Positions 1 to 11,368 of a DNA stretch of 64,000 bases are shown piece by piece. Position 1 is the stretch's first letter. Every line of letters starts with the position of its first letter. The position numbers and the translations under genes are program-made. Location: assembly GCF_001598355.1 (NCBI RefSeq), contig NZ_BCYU01000003.1:40812-104811 (forward strand), read 5' to 3'. The notes beneath the pieces were generated by a model, which saw only the letters and a program-made list of their open reading frames with translations, made no database searches and was not told the DNA's origin. This DNA comes from Sphingomonas asaccharolytica NBRC 15499. Lineage in GTDB: Bacteria > Pseudomonadota > Alphaproteobacteria > Sphingomonadales > Sphingomonadaceae.

Positions 1-1
1 C

Positions 2-238
2 CCGCTGCTGCTGATCACCCACCAGGCCGGCCATGCGCAGGTCGCGCTCGCCTGGGTCTATGTCGTGCTACGCGTGATCCACAGCATCGGGCATGTCGTT
101 CTGCACAAGATATCGGTCCGCGCACCCGCTTTCTGGGTGTCGGTGATCGTGCTGATGGCGATGTGGATCGGCTTCGCGATCGATATCGCGGGTGCCCAAA
201 CCGCTTATGACGCGGCGATCGACAACATGACGATCTGA
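2..238 (+). CDS. MAPEG-like membrane protein, C-terminal part
   Basis: An open frame enters from the left edge and stops at 236-238, giving 78 residues. The visible part has two hydrophobic stretches (around residues 13-30 and 46-62) separated by a short basic loop, and contains the motif YVVLRVIHSIGHVV. That motif resembles the last two helices of MAPEG-family proteins (membrane-associated eicosanoid and glutathione metabolism), which are four-helix inner-membrane proteins in bacteria. The N-terminal half lies outside the window, so the start and neighbouring genes cannot be judged. The substrate is unknown. Confidence 0.6.
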   Translation, partial: PLLLITHQAGHAQVALAWVYVVLRVIHSIGHVVLHKISVRAPAFWVSVIVLMAMWIGFAIDIAGAQTAYDAAIDNMTI

Positions 239-251
239 TCGCCGCAGGGAG

Positions 252-740
252 TCAGGCTGCTTCCTCTTCGCTCGGCTCGTCGATCATCTTGAATTCGCGC
301 GAGGCGCCCAGCACCGGCGTGACCGTTACGGCCGCCGCGGCAGCCTGGGCGGAGAAATGCTTCAGGCGACCGTCGACATGTGCGCCGGTTTCCAGCGAGA
401 TCGTCTCATATTCGACATCGCCCGTGATCCGCGCACCCGCTTCGACCGTCAGCTGGCGGATCGACACCGCGCCCTCGATCCGGCCGGCGATGCGCGCATT
501 TTCGGCGCGGACCTGGCCCTGGATGAGCGCTTCGGTTCCGACAACCAGGCTGCCGCAATCGAGATCACCCTCGACGCGCCCTTCGATGTGGAGATCGGCC
601 GAGGCCCGAACGTTCCCGGTCACGACGACGTCGGAACCGATTACCGAAAAGCCGGCGCCGGAGCTGCCGTTGGTCCGGCGCGCCGCAGCGGCCGCGGGCT
701 GATAGGTCGACGCCGGCGCGTCGTCACGCTTGTTGAACAT
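252..740 (-). CDS. Bactofilin family cytoskeletal protein
   Basis: A 162-residue protein. A low-complexity, Ala-rich N-terminal tail (about 40 residues) is followed by a repetitive beta-helix core with regularly spaced Gly and hydrophobic residues (VIGSDVVVTGNV, IEGRVEGDLDCG, IQGQVRAENARIAGRIEG, ITGDVEYETISLE) and a short C-terminal tail ending EPSEEEAA. This is the DUF583/bactofilin pattern. Bactofilins self-assemble into filaments at the membrane and recruit cell-wall or polarity factors. I chose ATG at 738-740 because AAGGGG precedes it and the core family begins after it; the frame stays open further upstream to 797. It is probably translated with the membrane glycosyltransferase upstream, whose stop is at 797. 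Confidence 0.9.
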   Translation of the reverse strand: MFNKRDDAPASTYQPAAAAARRTNGSSGAGFSVIGSDVVVTGNVRASADLHIEGRVEGDLDCGSLVVGTEALIQGQVRAENARIAGRIEGAVSIRQLTVEAGARITGDVEYETISLETGAHVDGRLKHFSAQAAAAAVTVTPVLGASREFKMIDEPSEEEAA

Positions 741-796
741 CCCATACCCCTTTGTGCGAATCCCGAGTCTCGCGCGCCAACCTAGCGAACTCGGCA

Positions 797-1960
797 TCAG
801 GCGGGATAGGCACGAAACGGGTTGAGCGGCAGGCCGTTATCATTGGCGGGCGAGACGAGGAACTGACGGCCGAGGAGTAATGTCGCGGCGATCATCGGCA
901 GCGCGCCGAGTACTGCCAGCGCGGTCACGCCGGATAGATAGGCGAGCAGACCGGCCAGCGATGCGAGCTGCACGAGGCCGGCGATCCGCCAACTATGGCG
1001 GTCGTTGCGCACGAACGCGAGGACGAGGGCGAGTATGTCGGCAAGGAAGAAATAGCGCTCATGCATGCGTGGCAGCAACCCGACCGTGATGAGGGTGACC
1101 AGCAAGGCGGCGGCGAGCAATTGTTCGCGTTCCGGAGCCCGCCAGGAAAAGCGCGCGATCAGCCAGGCCGACGCACCGGTCGCGGCGGCAATGGCCAGCC
1201 CGCTCAGCGGCAAGTCGCCGACCAGCGGCAGCGCCTGCGCGATCACCCAGATATTGGGTGCGTTGAGCGACAGGAGCGGAGACCAGTCGGCTTGGTGCAA
1301 GTAGATCGTGGCGAGGTCGGCGGCAGGCCAGCCGAGCAGCCACGCTGGCAGCATCGCGGTTACGAACGCCGCCGGCGCGATCGGCCATAGCCGAAAGGGC
1401 ACGCGCCGCCCGATCAGCAAGGCCAGGATGATTGGCGCAGAGAAGGCCGGCTGCAGCTTGATTGCAAGCGCCAGTCCGCACCATGCCAGCATCATCGCGT
1501 GGTGTCGTTTCACTGCTGCCGCCAGCGCCATCACGCTCGCCGCGGCCCAGATCGCGTCGCATTGCCCGAGCAGGCCAGCATTGAGGACCACGGTAGGCAA
1601 CGCAAACACGATCATCGCCTTGCGGCCAGGATGCATGACATCGAGTGCTGCAAGCAGCCGCCAAACCGCCGCGACCAGTGCAAAGGTGCCGGCGATCGAC
1701 AGCAGTTTGATCAGCGAGATCGGATCGGCGAGCGGCGCGGCGAGCGTCGCCGTGGCGAGCAGATAGAGATAAGGCGGCGTGTAATTACCGAACGGATGCG
1801 CGAACGCGGCGATCGGACCGGTGGCGCGAATATGCTCGAACCAAGGCACGAGATAATTCGGCAGATCCTTACCGAACCAGCCCCAGAGATAAACATATAG
1901 ACCCGTTGCGACGGCGAGCGCGAACAGGGTAGGGCGCCAGGATCGATCGAACGCGGACAT
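797..1960 (-). CDS. Polytopic membrane glycosyltransferase (GT-C fold, DUF2029/GT87-like)
   Basis: A 387-residue protein with about ten hydrophobic segments. The first (residues 9-27) is followed by a large extracytoplasmic loop carrying PWFEHIRATGPIAAF and a GNYTPPYLYLL motif. That arrangement matches GT-C glycosyltransferases of the DUF2029/GT87 group, which use polyprenyl-phosphate sugars on the periplasmic face. Helices around residues 270-300 are followed by LPRMHERYFFLADI, a conserved late loop in this group. Donor and acceptor cannot be read from the sequence. The start ATG at 1958-1960 is the first in frame. It lies upstream of the bactofilin gene on the same strand, so both may act in envelope assembly. 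Confidence 0.7.
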   Translation of the reverse strand: MSAFDRSWRPTLFALAVATGLYVYLWGWFGKDLPNYLVPWFEHIRATGPIAAFAHPFGNYTPPYLYLLATATLAAPLADPISLIKLLSIAGTFALVAAVWRLLAALDVMHPGRKAMIVFALPTVVLNAGLLGQCDAIWAAASVMALAAAVKRHHAMMLAWCGLALAIKLQPAFSAPIILALLIGRRVPFRLWPIAPAAFVTAMLPAWLLGWPAADLATIYLHQADWSPLLSLNAPNIWVIAQALPLVGDLPLSGLAIAAATGASAWLIARFSWRAPEREQLLAAALLVTLITVGLLPRMHERYFFLADILALVLAFVRNDRHSWRIAGLVQLASLAGLLAYLSGVTALAVLGALPMIAATLLLGRQFLVSPANDNGLPLNPFRAYPA

Positions 1961-2022
1961 CGTCCCGATCTAGCCCGGCCAGGTTAGCGGCGCGTAAAAG
2001 GATCGGCGATGCCAGCGCCCCG

Positions 2023-2051
2023 TTGACCGTTTCCGACTCCCCGTCTATAGG
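2023..2051 (+). promoter_or_regulatory. Promoter of the str operon
   Basis: TTGACC (2023-2028), 17 bases, then TATAGG (2046-2051), followed by a GC-rich discriminator (CGCGCCC). This is a good sigma70-type promoter about 170 bases upstream of the rpsL start. A GC-rich discriminator is the usual signature of stringently controlled ribosomal promoters. Confidence 0.75.
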
Positions 2052-2223
2052 CGCGCCCGCTCACTCGGCAGTTTTGCCGCGCGGGTAAGAGCTGAACGTT
2101 GCCGGAAGACACGGACCCGGGAAGCCGAAAGGCGCTCCCTCGGTCCTTTTTCGTATTCGCTAACAATGGCTCCCGGCAAAGTAACCGCCAGATTCTCTGG
2201 TAACATACAAGGTGAAGGGCTTC

Positions 2224-2595
2224 ATGCCGACGATTAACCAGTTGGTCCGCAAGGGCCGTGATCCGCAGAAGGCCAAATCGAAGGTCCCTGCGATGGAACA
2301 GAACCCGCAGAAGCGCGGCGTCTGTACCCGCGTCTATACGACGACTCCGAAGAAGCCGAACTCGGCTCTGCGCAAGGTGGCCAAGGTTCGCCTGACCAAC
2401 CAGCGCGAAGTCATCAGCTACATCCCCGGTGAAGGCCACAACCTTCAGGAGCACTCGGTGGTCCTGATTCGTGGCGGCCGTGTGCGCGACCTTCCGGGTG
2501 TGCGCTACCACGTGCTCCGCGGCGTGCTCGACACGCAGGGCGTCAAGGATCGCAAGCAGAGCCGTTCGAAGTACGGCGCGAAGCGTCCGAAGTAA
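2224..2595 (+). CDS. rpsL: 30S ribosomal protein S12
   Basis: 123 residues, the standard S12 length, starting [12 protein letters not shown]. The decoding-centre loop [19 protein letters not shown] (residues about 39-57) and the second loop [10 protein letters not shown] carry the Lys residues where streptomycin resistance arises. Both Lys positions are wild type (TPKKPNS and GRVRDLP). An in-frame GTG 12 bases upstream is not used in the family, so ATG 2224 is taken as the start. It is the first gene of the str operon; rpsG follows after 66 bases. Confidence 0.98.
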   Translation: MPTINQLVRKGRDPQKAKSKVPAMEQNPQKRGVCTRVYTTTPKKPNSALRKVAKVRLTNQREVISYIPGEGHNLQEHSVVLIRGGRVRDLPGVRYHVLRGVLDTQGVKDRKQSRSKYGAKRPK

Positions 2596-2661
2596 TCACA
2601 CAGCCAGAGTAAGCCCCGGACGGGTTCCGGATCGGCTGAAGTTTGTAAAGGAAAGTTCAAG

Positions 2662-3132
2662 ATGGCTCGTCGTCGTCGTCCCGAAAAGCGGGAAATCCTG
2701 CCTGATCCCAAGTTTGGGGATGAGGTTCTGTCGAAATTCATGAACAGCGTCATGCTGGACGGTAAGAAGTCGGTCGCCGAAGGCATCGTCTATACCGCGC
2801 TCGACACCGTCGAAACGCGCGCCAAGAAGGACCCGCTCGCGGTGTTCCACGAAGCGCTCAACAACATCAAGCCGGGCATCGAGGTCCGCAGCCGCCGCGT
2901 CGGCGGTGCGACCTACCAGGTTCCGGTCGACGTGCGTCCGGAGCGTGCTCAGGCGCTCGCGATCCGCTGGCTGATCACCGCCGCGCGTTCGCGCTCGGAG
3001 AACACCATGTCGGCTCGCCTGTCGGGCGAGCTGCTCGACGCGTCGAACAACCGCGGCAACGCGGTCAAGAAGCGCGAAGACACCCATCGCATGGCCGAAG
3101 CCAACCGCGCTTTCAGCCATTATCGCTGGTAA
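2662..3132 (+). CDS. rpsG: 30S ribosomal protein S7
   Basis: 156 residues, the usual bacterial length, beginning [13 protein letters not shown]7 nucleates assembly of the 30S head by binding the 3' major domain of 16S rRNA. In the E. coli str operon it also represses translation of its own message. The beta-hairpin region ([24 protein letters not shown]) and the C-terminal helix (NRAFSHYRW) are typical. A good Shine-Dalgarno (GGAAAG) precedes the ATG. Second gene of the str operon. Confidence 0.98.
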   Translation: MARRRRPEKREILPDPKFGDEVLSKFMNSVMLDGKKSVAEGIVYTALDTVETRAKKDPLAVFHEALNNIKPGIEVRSRRVGGATYQVPVDVRPERAQALAIRWLITAARSRSENTMSARLSGELLDASNNRGNAVKKREDTHRMAEANRAFSHYRW

Positions 3133-3253
3133 TAGACTGGATCGGCCGGTTCCGCTGCGGCGGGACCGGTGATCTGGCATTGGTAATTTAATTACCTACA
3201 TAGCGGGCAGCCGGATCGGCCGGCTCCCCACATTTTCCAAGGAAGCTACGATC

Positions 3254-5350
<2,097 letters not shown>

Positions 5351-5388
5351 GGCGCTTGAGCGCGCAGGGCTGGCGTTACTGAAAAACA

Positions 5389-5428
5389 CCCGCTATTGGG
5401 CCGCCTTCGCGCGAGTCCCGATAGCGGG
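5389..5428 (+). promoter_or_regulatory. Hairpin in the fusA-tuf spacer
   Basis: CCCGCTATTGGG (5389-5400) and CCCGATAGCGGG (5417-5428) form a 12-pair stem with a single T-G wobble and a 16-base GC-rich loop. No T-run follows, so it is not a typical terminator. It lies 33 bases before the tuf start. A processing or stability element, or a binding site for translational control of tuf, is possible. Confidence 0.5.
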
Positions 5429-5461
5429 CCCACGAAACGATTTTCCAGAAGGTAGGGAAAA

Positions 5462-6655
5462 ATGGCGAAGGCAAAGTTTGAGCGGAACAAGCCGCACATG
5501 AACATCGGCACCATCGGTCACGTCGACCATGGCAAGACGTCGCTGACCGCGGCGATCACGAAGGTCCTGGCCGAGACCACGGGCGGCACCGCAGTCGATT
5601 TCGCCAACATCGACAAGGCGCCGGAAGAGCGTGAGCGCGGCATCACCATCTCGACCGCGCACGTCGAGTATGAGACCGCCAACCGCCACTATGCGCACGT
5701 CGATTGCCCGGGCCACGCCGACTATGTGAAGAACATGATCACCGGCGCCGCGCAGATGGACGGCGCGATCCTGGTCGTGTCGGCGACCGACGGCCCGATG
5801 CCGCAGACCCGCGAGCACATCCTGCTCGCCCGTCAGGTCGGCGTGCCGGCGATGGTCGTGTTCATGAACAAAGTCGATCTGGTCGACGACGAAGAGATCC
5901 TGGAGCTCGTCGAGCTCGAGGTTCGCGAGTTGCTGTCGGCTTACGACTTCCCGGGCGATGATATTCCGATCATCAAGGGCTCGGCGACTGCCGCGCTCAG
6001 CGGTTCGGACGCGAAGCTCGGCCAGGAAGCCGTTCTCGAGCTGATGAAGGCCGTCGACGAATATCTGCCGCAGCCCGAGCGTCCGCTCGACAAGCCGTTC
6101 ATGATGCCGATCGAAGACGTGTTCTCGATCTCGGGTCGCGGCACGGTCGTGACCGGCCGCGTCGAGACCGGCATCGTCAAGGTCGGTGAGGAAGTCGAGA
6201 TCGTCGGCATCCACCCGGACGTCCGCAAGACCACCGTCACCGGCGTCGAAATGTTCCGCAAGCTGCTCGATCAGGGCCAGGCCGGCGACAACATTGGCGC
6301 GCTGATCCGCGGCGTGGGTCGTGAAGAAGTCGAGCGTGGCCAGGTTCTGGCCAAGCCGGGTTCGATCACGCCGCACACCGACTTCAACTCGGAAGTGTAC
6401 GTCCTGTCGAAGGACGAAGGCGGCCGTCACACGCCGTTCTTCGCGAACTATCGTCCGCAGTTCTACTTCCGCACCACGGACGTCACCGGCACCGTCGAGC
6501 TGCCGGCCGGCACCGAGATGGTCATGCCGGGCGACAACGTCGCGCTGGGCGTGAAGCTGATCGCGCCGATCGCCATGGACGTCGGCCAGCGCTTCACCAT
6601 CCGCGAGGGTGGCCGTACCGTTGGTTCGGGCATCGTCTCGGGCATCAGCAAGTAA
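5462..6655 (+). CDS. tuf: Translation elongation factor Tu
   Basis: 397 residues, beginning [26 protein letters not shown]. The P-loop GHVDHGKT, switch [14 protein letters not shown] and the G4 motif NKVD are all present, as is the C-terminal EF-Tu ending [16 protein letters not shown]-Tu-GTP delivers aminoacyl-tRNA to the ribosomal A site. It is the last gene of the str operon and is closed by a perfect terminator from 6671. A second tuf copy elsewhere in the genome is common in proteobacteria but cannot be judged here. Confidence 0.98.
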   Translation: MAKAKFERNKPHMNIGTIGHVDHGKTSLTAAITKVLAETTGGTAVDFANIDKAPEERERGITISTAHVEYETANRHYAHVDCPGHADYVKNMITGAAQMDGAILVVSATDGPMPQTREHILLARQVGVPAMVVFMNKVDLVDDEEILELVELEVRELLSAYDFPGDDIPIIKGSATAALSGSDAKLGQEAVLELMKAVDEYLPQPERPLDKPFMMPIEDVFSISGRGTVVTGRVETGIVKVGEEVEIVGIHPDVRKTTVTGVEMFRKLLDQGQAGDNIGALIRGVGREEVERGQVLAKPGSITPHTDFNSEVYVLSKDEGGRHTPFFANYRPQFYFRTTDVTGTVELPAGTEMVMPGDNVALGVKLIAPIAMDVGQRFTIREGGRTVGSGIVSGISK

Positions 6656-6670
6656 GCTGATCCCCAAACG

Positions 6671-6716
6671 ACCGCCCCGGCGCCCAAAAAAAGGGCGCCG
6701 GGGCGGTTGCTTTTTG
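6671..6716 (+). terminator. Intrinsic terminator of the str operon
   Basis: A perfect 14-pair GC stem (6672-6685 with 6693-6706, extendable by an A-T pair at 6671/6707) has a seven-A loop and is followed by TTGCTTTTTG. This is the strongest terminator in the ribosomal region. Its T-rich tail overlaps the predicted -35 element of the rpsJ promoter. Confidence 0.92.
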
Positions 6717-6735
6717 TAGGAAGCGCCTGTATCCG
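6707..6735 (+). promoter_or_regulatory. Putative rpsJ promoter overlapping the tuf terminator
   Basis: TTGCTT (6707-6712), 17 bases, TATCCG (6730-6735), then CGCGCC. Spacing and GC discriminator match the rpsL promoter (TATAGG followed by CGCGCC). The -35 lies in the terminator tail. rpsJ starts 82 bases downstream. Confidence 0.5.
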
Positions 6736-6816
6736 CGCGCCTCCAGTTTAGTTTGAACAGCAAGAGGTTGCCCCCGTTTTGGGGAGCCGCCCCGCTCTTT
6801 GGCATCGGTAGGAACC

Positions 6817-7125
6817 ATGGACAGCAATATTCGCATTCGCCTGAAGGCGTTCGATCATCGTGTGCTCGATCAGGCCACCGGCGACATCGCCGACACCGCC
6901 CGACGTACCGGCGCTCTTATCCGTGGTCCGATCCCGTTGCCGACGCGCATCGAGAAGTTCACCGTGAACCGCGGCCCGCACATCGACAAGAAGTCGCGCG
7001 AGCAGTTCGAGGTGCGTACGTACAAGCGTATGCTGGATATCGTTCAGCCGACTCCGCAGACCGTCGACGCGCTGATGAAGCTCGACCTCGCCGCCGGCGT
7101 CGACGTCGAAATCAAGCTCGCCTGA
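6817..7125 (+). CDS. rpsJ: 30S ribosomal protein S10
   Basis: 102 residues, standard length, starting [18 protein letters not shown]. The rRNA-contacting loop [27 protein letters not shown] is complete. S10 sits in the 30S head and also pairs with NusB in transcription antitermination. ATG 6817 is preferred over an in-frame upstream codon at 6799 because the family begins MxxxxIRIRLKA. It is separated from rplC by 305 bases that hold a second promoter and a folded leader, so it may form its own transcription unit. Confidence 0.97.
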   Translation: MDSNIRIRLKAFDHRVLDQATGDIADTARRTGALIRGPIPLPTRIEKFTVNRGPHIDKKSREQFEVRTYKRMLDIVQPTPQTVDALMKLDLAAGVDVEIKLA

Positions 7126-7165
7126 GCTAGTTTGGCTAAACCCTCGCGAAAGCGGGGGTTGCCGG

Positions 7166-7194
7166 TTGACGGGGCGCTCTGCTTCGACTATCGG
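7166..7194 (+). promoter_or_regulatory. Promoter upstream of rplC
   Basis: TTGACG (7166-7171), 17 bases, TATCGG (7189-7194), then a GC-rich discriminator. It has the same layout as the rpsL promoter. Transcription would start near 7201, about 230 bases before rplC. Confidence 0.7.
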
Positions 7195-7200
7195 CGCTGC

Positions 7201-7430
7201 TCCCGCGGTTGACCAATTCGGTCCTGCGGGACGCTGACAAATAGAGATACCGCTGATCTTCTGATCAGGACAGCGTCTCCCGTCACGTTCTCTGGCTCAG
7301 GCCATCGAACAACCAGCCCGGGACGGGGGCTCGCTTCGCATTTCCGGGCTGGACCGATCGGTGCTCGTTACCGGTCACAAGCACCCTTGGGATGGTCCCT
7401 TGGGTGCCTCTGTTATGGAGTGAACAGATC
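7201..7430 (+). promoter_or_regulatory. Structured 5' leader of the rplC-led ribosomal operon
   Basis: No open frame fits here; instead there is a chain of hairpins. First, CCCGC/GCGGG (7202-7206 with 7226-7230) encloses GACC/GGTC. Second, CTGATC-TTCT-GATCAG (7253-7268). Third, CCAGCCCGG (7313-7321) pairs with CCGGGCTGG (7344-7352). Fourth, GCACCC...GGGTGC (7381-7407) encloses GGGA/TCCC just before the rplC ribosome binding site. A GACCG/CGGTC pairing near 7353-7377 is also possible. In E. coli the S10-operon leader is the L4 target and lies before rpsJ; an L4-responsive leader here is an inference from position and structure. Confidence 0.6.
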
Positions 7431-8186
7431 ATGCGCACTGGCGTGATCGCGAAGAAGTTGGGGATGACCCGCCTGTTCCAGGACGACGGCCGCCACGTGC
7501 CGGTCACCGTCCTGTCGCTCGAAGGGCTGCAGGTTATCTCCCGTCGCGAAATTGATAAGGACGGCTACACTGCCGTTCAGCTCGGGGCCGGCACGGCCAA
7601 GGCGAAGAACGTCGCCAAGCCGCAGCGCGGTCATTTCGGCAAGGCGGAAGTCGAGCCCAAGGCGATCGTCGCGGAATTCCGTGTCGATGCCGATGGCCTG
7701 CTCGACGTCGGTGCCGAAATCTCGGCCGACCATTATGTCGCCGGCCAGATCGTCGATATCCAGGGCAAGACCCAGGGTAAGGGCTTCCAGGGCGGTATGA
7801 AGCGCTGGGGCTTCGGTGGTCTTCGTGCCACCCACGGCGTCTCGGTCTCGCACCGTTCGCTCGGTTCGACCGGTCAGCGCCAGGATCCGGGCAAGGTCTT
7901 CAAGAACAAGAAGATGGCCGGCCACATGGGTGACAAATATCGCACCCAGCAGAATCTCGAGATCGTCGGCACCGACGTCGAGCGCGGTCTGATCTTCGTG
8001 AAGGGTTCCGTGCCCGGCTCGAAGGGTGGCTGGCTGTTCGTCAAGGACTCCGTCAAGGTCGCCCGCCACGCCGACGCGCCGTTCCCGGCCGGGCTGAAGC
8101 AGGCCGCCAACAGCAACAACGCTCCCGCAGAGACGCCCGCCGAGACGGTGGACGCTCCTGAGGCGACCGAAGGCCAGGAGGGCTGA
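7431..8186 (+). CDS. rplC: 50S ribosomal protein L3
   Basis: A 251-residue protein starting [16 protein letters not shown]. It contains the central extension that reaches the peptidyl-transferase centre ([41 protein letters not shown]). The tail after about residue 215 is long, Ala/Glu-rich and acidic ([23 protein letters not shown]), an addition common in alphaproteobacterial L3 compared with about 209 residues in E. coli. ATG 7431 follows GGAG; the frame is open upstream into the leader but that part is not L3-like. rplD follows after 2 bases. Confidence 0.97.
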   Translation: MRTGVIAKKLGMTRLFQDDGRHVPVTVLSLEGLQVISRREIDKDGYTAVQLGAGTAKAKNVAKPQRGHFGKAEVEPKAIVAEFRVDADGLLDVGAEISADHYVAGQIVDIQGKTQGKGFQGGMKRWGFGGLRATHGVSVSHRSLGSTGQRQDPGKVFKNKKMAGHMGDKYRTQQNLEIVGTDVERGLIFVKGSVPGSKGGWLFVKDSVKVARHADAPFPAGLKQAANSNNAPAETPAETVDAPEATEGQEG

Positions 8187-8188
8187 AC

Positions 8189-8818
8189 GTGAAGGTCAAG
8201 GTTCAATCCTTCGACGCCAAGGCGAAGGCCGCGGACATCGAGCTCAACGACGAGGTCTTCGGCCTCGATCCGCGCGCCGACATCCTGCACCGCGTCGTCA
8301 CCTGGCAGCTCGAAAAGCGCCGTGCGACCGCACGCGGCACGCGCGAGCGCGCCGACGTTGCCCGCACCGGCAAGAAGTATGGCCGCCAGAAGGGTGGCGG
8401 TACCGCTCGTCACGGCGATCGCCGCGCCCCGATCTTTATCGGTGGTGGTAAGGCTCACGGTGCCCGCGTTCGCGACTTCAATCCGTCGCTGAACAAGAAG
8501 ATCCGTGCGCTCGGCCTCAAGATGGCGCTGTCGACCCATGCCAAGGCCGGGTCGCTGATCGTCATGGACTCGATCGCCATCGACGGCGGCAAGACCAAGG
8601 CGCTCAAGGGCAACCTCGAGAAGATCGGCTTCGGCAAGACCGCTTTGGTGATCGATGGCGACGCCGTCGAGAACACCTTCGCGCTCGCCGCCGGCAACCT
8701 TCGGGAGATCAACGTTCTCCCGGCCGCCGGCGCCAACGTCTACGACATCCTGAAGCATGACACGCTGGTGCTGACGCGCGCTGCGGTCGAGAAGCTGGAG
8801 GCGCGTTTCAATGGCTAA
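8189..8818 (+). CDS. rplD: 50S ribosomal protein L4
   Basis: 209 residues with a GTG start directly after the rplC stop, preceded by GGAGGG. L4 binds 23S rRNA domain I, lines the exit tunnel through its extended loop ([37 protein letters not shown]), and in many bacteria represses its own operon. The leader upstream of rplC is a candidate target. The end overlaps the rplW start by 8 bases (8811-8818), implying translational coupling. Confidence 0.97.
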   Translation: MKVKVQSFDAKAKAADIELNDEVFGLDPRADILHRVVTWQLEKRRATARGTRERADVARTGKKYGRQKGGGTARHGDRRAPIFIGGGKAHGARVRDFNPSLNKKIRALGLKMALSTHAKAGSLIVMDSIAIDGGKTKALKGNLEKIGFGKTALVIDGDAVENTFALAAGNLREINVLPAAGANVYDILKHDTLVLTRAAVEKLEARFNG

Positions 8819-9134
8819 GAAGCCGACCAAAAGCGCGGTCGACATCCGTCACTATGACGTGATCGTCGCCCCGCACATCACCGAGAAGTCGACGCTCGTC
8901 AGCGAGCAGAACGCGGTGGTGTTCAAGGTTGCGGGCGACGCGACCAAGCCGGAGATCAAGGCTGCCGTCGAGGCGCTGTTCAACGTCAGCGTGTCGAAGG
9001 TCAACACGATCGTCCAGAAGGGCAAGACCAAGAAGTGGAAGGGCGCTCCGTATACGCGCTCTGACATGAAGAAGGCGATTGTCACCCTCAAGGAAGGTCA
9101 GTCGATCGACGTGACCGAAGGGGTCAAGGCGTAA
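8811..9134 (+). CDS. rplW: 50S ribosomal protein L23
   Basis: 107 residues. L23 sits at the tunnel exit and docks SRP, trigger factor and the Sec translocon. The core [12 protein letters not shown]...[26 protein letters not shown] is typical, as is the loop [11 protein letters not shown]. The start overlaps the end of rplD by 8 bases, and its stop shares one base with the rplB start (TAATG). Confidence 0.97.
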   Translation: MAKKPTKSAVDIRHYDVIVAPHITEKSTLVSEQNAVVFKVAGDATKPEIKAAVEALFNVSVSKVNTIVQKGKTKKWKGAPYTRSDMKKAIVTLKEGQSIDVTEGVKA

Positions 9135-9985
9135 TGGCACTCAAGCATTACAACCCGACGAGCCCGGCCCGCCGTGGCTTGATCCTCGTCGACCGTTCGG
9201 CGCTGTACAAGGGCAAGCCCGTCAAGGCGCTGACCGAAGGCAAGCGCAAGACCGGTGGTCGCAACAACAAGGGCCATGTAACGTCGCGCGGCATCGCCGG
9301 CGGTCACAAGCAGCGTTATCGTATCATCGATTTCAAGCGCCGCCTGTGGGATGTCGACGGCACCGTCGAGCGGATCGAATACGATCCCAACCGTACCGCG
9401 TTCATCGCTTTGGTGAACTATGGTGCGGGTGAGGATGGCAAGGATCGCGTCGCCTATATCATCGCGCCGCAGCGTCTCGCCGTTGGCGACAAGGTTGTCG
9501 CGGGCAAGAAGACCGACGTGAAGCCGGGCAACGCCATGGAGCTGGGCCAGATGCCGGTCGGCACCATCGTCCACAACGTGGAGATGAAGCCGGGCAAGGG
9601 TGGTCAGATTGCACGGTCGGCAGGGACATATGTCCAGGTCGTCGGTCGCGACCGCGGGATGGTGATCGTTCGCCTCAACTCGGGTGAACAGCGTTACATT
9701 CCGGCGGATTGCATGGCGACGGTCGGTGCGGTGTCCAACCCGGACAACCAGAACACCAACCTCGGCAAGGCCGGCCGCAATCGTTGGAAGGGCATCCGCC
9801 CGCTGACGCGCGGTGTCGCCAAGAACCCGGTCGACCACCCGCATGGCGGTGGTGAAGGCCGGACCTCGGGCGGCCGTCATCCGGTCACCCCGTGGGGCAA
9901 GCCGACCAAGGGTGCCCGCACCCGTCACAACAAGCAGACCGACAAGTTCATCATCCGGTCGCGTCACGCGAAGAAGAAGGGCTAA
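9134..9985 (+). CDS. rplB: 50S ribosomal protein L2
   Basis: 283 residues. L2 is needed for subunit association and peptidyl-transferase activity. Typical signatures are [15 protein letters not shown] at the start, [13 protein letters not shown] [15 protein letters not shown] near 60, and the C-terminal [18 protein letters not shown], which carries the conserved His of the peptidyl-transferase region. It overlaps rplW by one base and rpsS begins 6 bases later. Confidence 0.98.
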   Translation: MALKHYNPTSPARRGLILVDRSALYKGKPVKALTEGKRKTGGRNNKGHVTSRGIAGGHKQRYRIIDFKRRLWDVDGTVERIEYDPNRTAFIALVNYGAGEDGKDRVAYIIAPQRLAVGDKVVAGKKTDVKPGNAMELGQMPVGTIVHNVEMKPGKGGQIARSAGTYVQVVGRDRGMVIVRLNSGEQRYIPADCMATVGAVSNPDNQNTNLGKAGRNRWKGIRPLTRGVAKNPVDHPHGGGEGRTSGGRHPVTPWGKPTKGARTRHNKQTDKFIIRSRHAKKKG

Positions 9986-9991
9986 CCGCTC

Positions 9992-10270
9992 ATGGCTCGT
10001 TCCGTTTGGAAAGGTCCGTTCGTCGACCTCAGCCTTCTCAAGAAGGCCGAAGTCGCTCAGGAATCGACTGCCCGTAGTGGCCCGATCAAGACCTGGTCGC
10101 GTCGCTCGACCATCCTGCCGCAGTTCGTCGGCCTGACCTTCAGTGTCTACAACGGCCGCAAGTTCGTGCCGGTGTCGGTCAATGAGGACATGGTCGGCAT
10201 GAAGCTCGGCGAGTTCGCGCCGACCCGGTACTTCCCGGGTCACGCCGCCGACAAGAAGGGCAAGCGTTAA
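9992..10270 (+). CDS. rpsS: 30S ribosomal protein S19
   Basis: 92 residues, [18 protein letters not shown] at the start and [20 protein letters not shown] at the end, matching the family over its whole length. S19 binds 16S rRNA in the 30S head together with S13. One base separates it from rplV. Confidence 0.98.
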   Translation: MARSVWKGPFVDLSLLKKAEVAQESTARSGPIKTWSRRSTILPQFVGLTFSVYNGRKFVPVSVNEDMVGMKLGEFAPTRYFPGHAADKKGKR

Positions 10271-10271
10271 A

Positions 10272-10649
10272 ATGTCGAAGCCTAAGTCTCCCCGCAAGGT
10301 CGGCGACAAGGAAGCGCTGGCCGTCGCTACCCAGATTCGTGGGTCGGCGCAGAAGCTCAACCTCGTCGCGGGTCTGATCCGCGGCCGCAAGGCCGGCGAC
10401 GCGCTCAACATCCTCGCTTTCTCCAAGAAGGGAATGGCGATCGATGCGCGCAAGGTGCTCGCCTCGGCGATCGCGAACGCGGAAAACAACCACAACCTCG
10501 ATGTCGACGCGCTCGTCGTCGCCGAGGCGTCGGTCGGCAAGTCGATCACGATGAAGCGCTTCGCGACCCGCGGCCGTGGCAAGTCCACCCGCATCCTGAA
10601 GCCGTTTTCGCGCCTTCGCATCGTCGTCCGCGAGCAGGAAGAAGCATAA
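10272..10649 (+). CDS. rplV: 50S ribosomal protein L22
   Basis: 125 residues. L22 contributes the beta-hairpin at the exit-tunnel constriction (here around [26 protein letters not shown]), where macrolide-related changes map. The N-terminal [43 protein letters not shown] is typical. Its stop shares one base with the rpsC start (TAATG). Confidence 0.97.
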   Translation: MSKPKSPRKVGDKEALAVATQIRGSAQKLNLVAGLIRGRKAGDALNILAFSKKGMAIDARKVLASAIANAENNHNLDVDALVVAEASVGKSITMKRFATRGRGKSTRILKPFSRLRIVVREQEEA

Positions 10650-11356
10650 TGGGTCACAAGAGCAATCCGATCGGCCTGCGCCTGCAGATCAACCGTACCT
10701 GGGACAGCCGCTGGTTCGCGGAAGGTCAGGATTACGGCAAGCTCCTCCTCGAGGACCTGAAGATCCGCAAGTACATCGTCGACACGCTGCCCCAGGCGGC
10801 GATCTCGAAGGTCGTGATCGAGCGTCCGGCCAAATTGTGCCGCGTGTCGATCTATGCCGCGCGCCCCGGCGTGATCATCGGCAAGAAGGGCACCGACATC
10901 GAAAAGCTGCGGCGCAAGCTCGGCACGATGACGGGTTCGGACGTGTCGCTGAACATCGTCGAGATCCGCAAGCCCGAGATCGACGCCAAGCTCGTTGCGC
11001 AGGGCATTGCCGACCAGCTCGAGCGTCGTATCGCGTTCCGTCGCGCCATGAAGCGTGCGGTGCAGTCGGCGATGCGTCTGGGTGCCGACGGCATCCGCGT
11101 GCAGTGCGGCGGCCGTCTCGGCGGCGCCGAGATCGCGCGCACCGAAAGCTATCGTGAGGGCCGGGTGCCGCTGCACACGCTGCGCGCCCACCTCGATTAT
11201 GCCGAAGCGCAGGCGCACACCGCTTACGGTGTCTGCGGCGTCAAGGTGTGGGTCTTCAAGGGCGAGATTCTCGGCCATGACCCGATGGCGCAGGAGCGGT
11301 TGATGATGGAGGCTCAGACCTCCGGCGTGCGCCCGGCGCGCGACGACCGCCGCTAA
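10649..11356 (+). CDS. rpsC: 30S ribosomal protein S3
   Basis: 235 residues beginning [22 protein letters not shown]. The KH domain [18 protein letters not shown] is at about residues 70-90, and the C-terminal domain carries [13 protein letters not shown]3 lines the mRNA entry channel and has helicase activity together with S4 and S5. It overlaps rplV by one base and rplP starts after 12 bases. Confidence 0.98.
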   Translation: MGHKSNPIGLRLQINRTWDSRWFAEGQDYGKLLLEDLKIRKYIVDTLPQAAISKVVIERPAKLCRVSIYAARPGVIIGKKGTDIEKLRRKLGTMTGSDVSLNIVEIRKPEIDAKLVAQGIADQLERRIAFRRAMKRAVQSAMRLGADGIRVQCGGRLGGAEIARTESYREGRVPLHTLRAHLDYAEAQAHTAYGVCGVKVWVFKGEILGHDPMAQERLMMEAQTSGVRPARDDRR

Positions 11357-11368
11357 GGACAACAGGAC

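Noticed and set aside
5389..5428. fusA-tuf hairpin as a terminator
   Set aside because: No T-run follows the stem and tuf would be cut off from the str promoter. It is kept only as a possible regulatory or processing structure.
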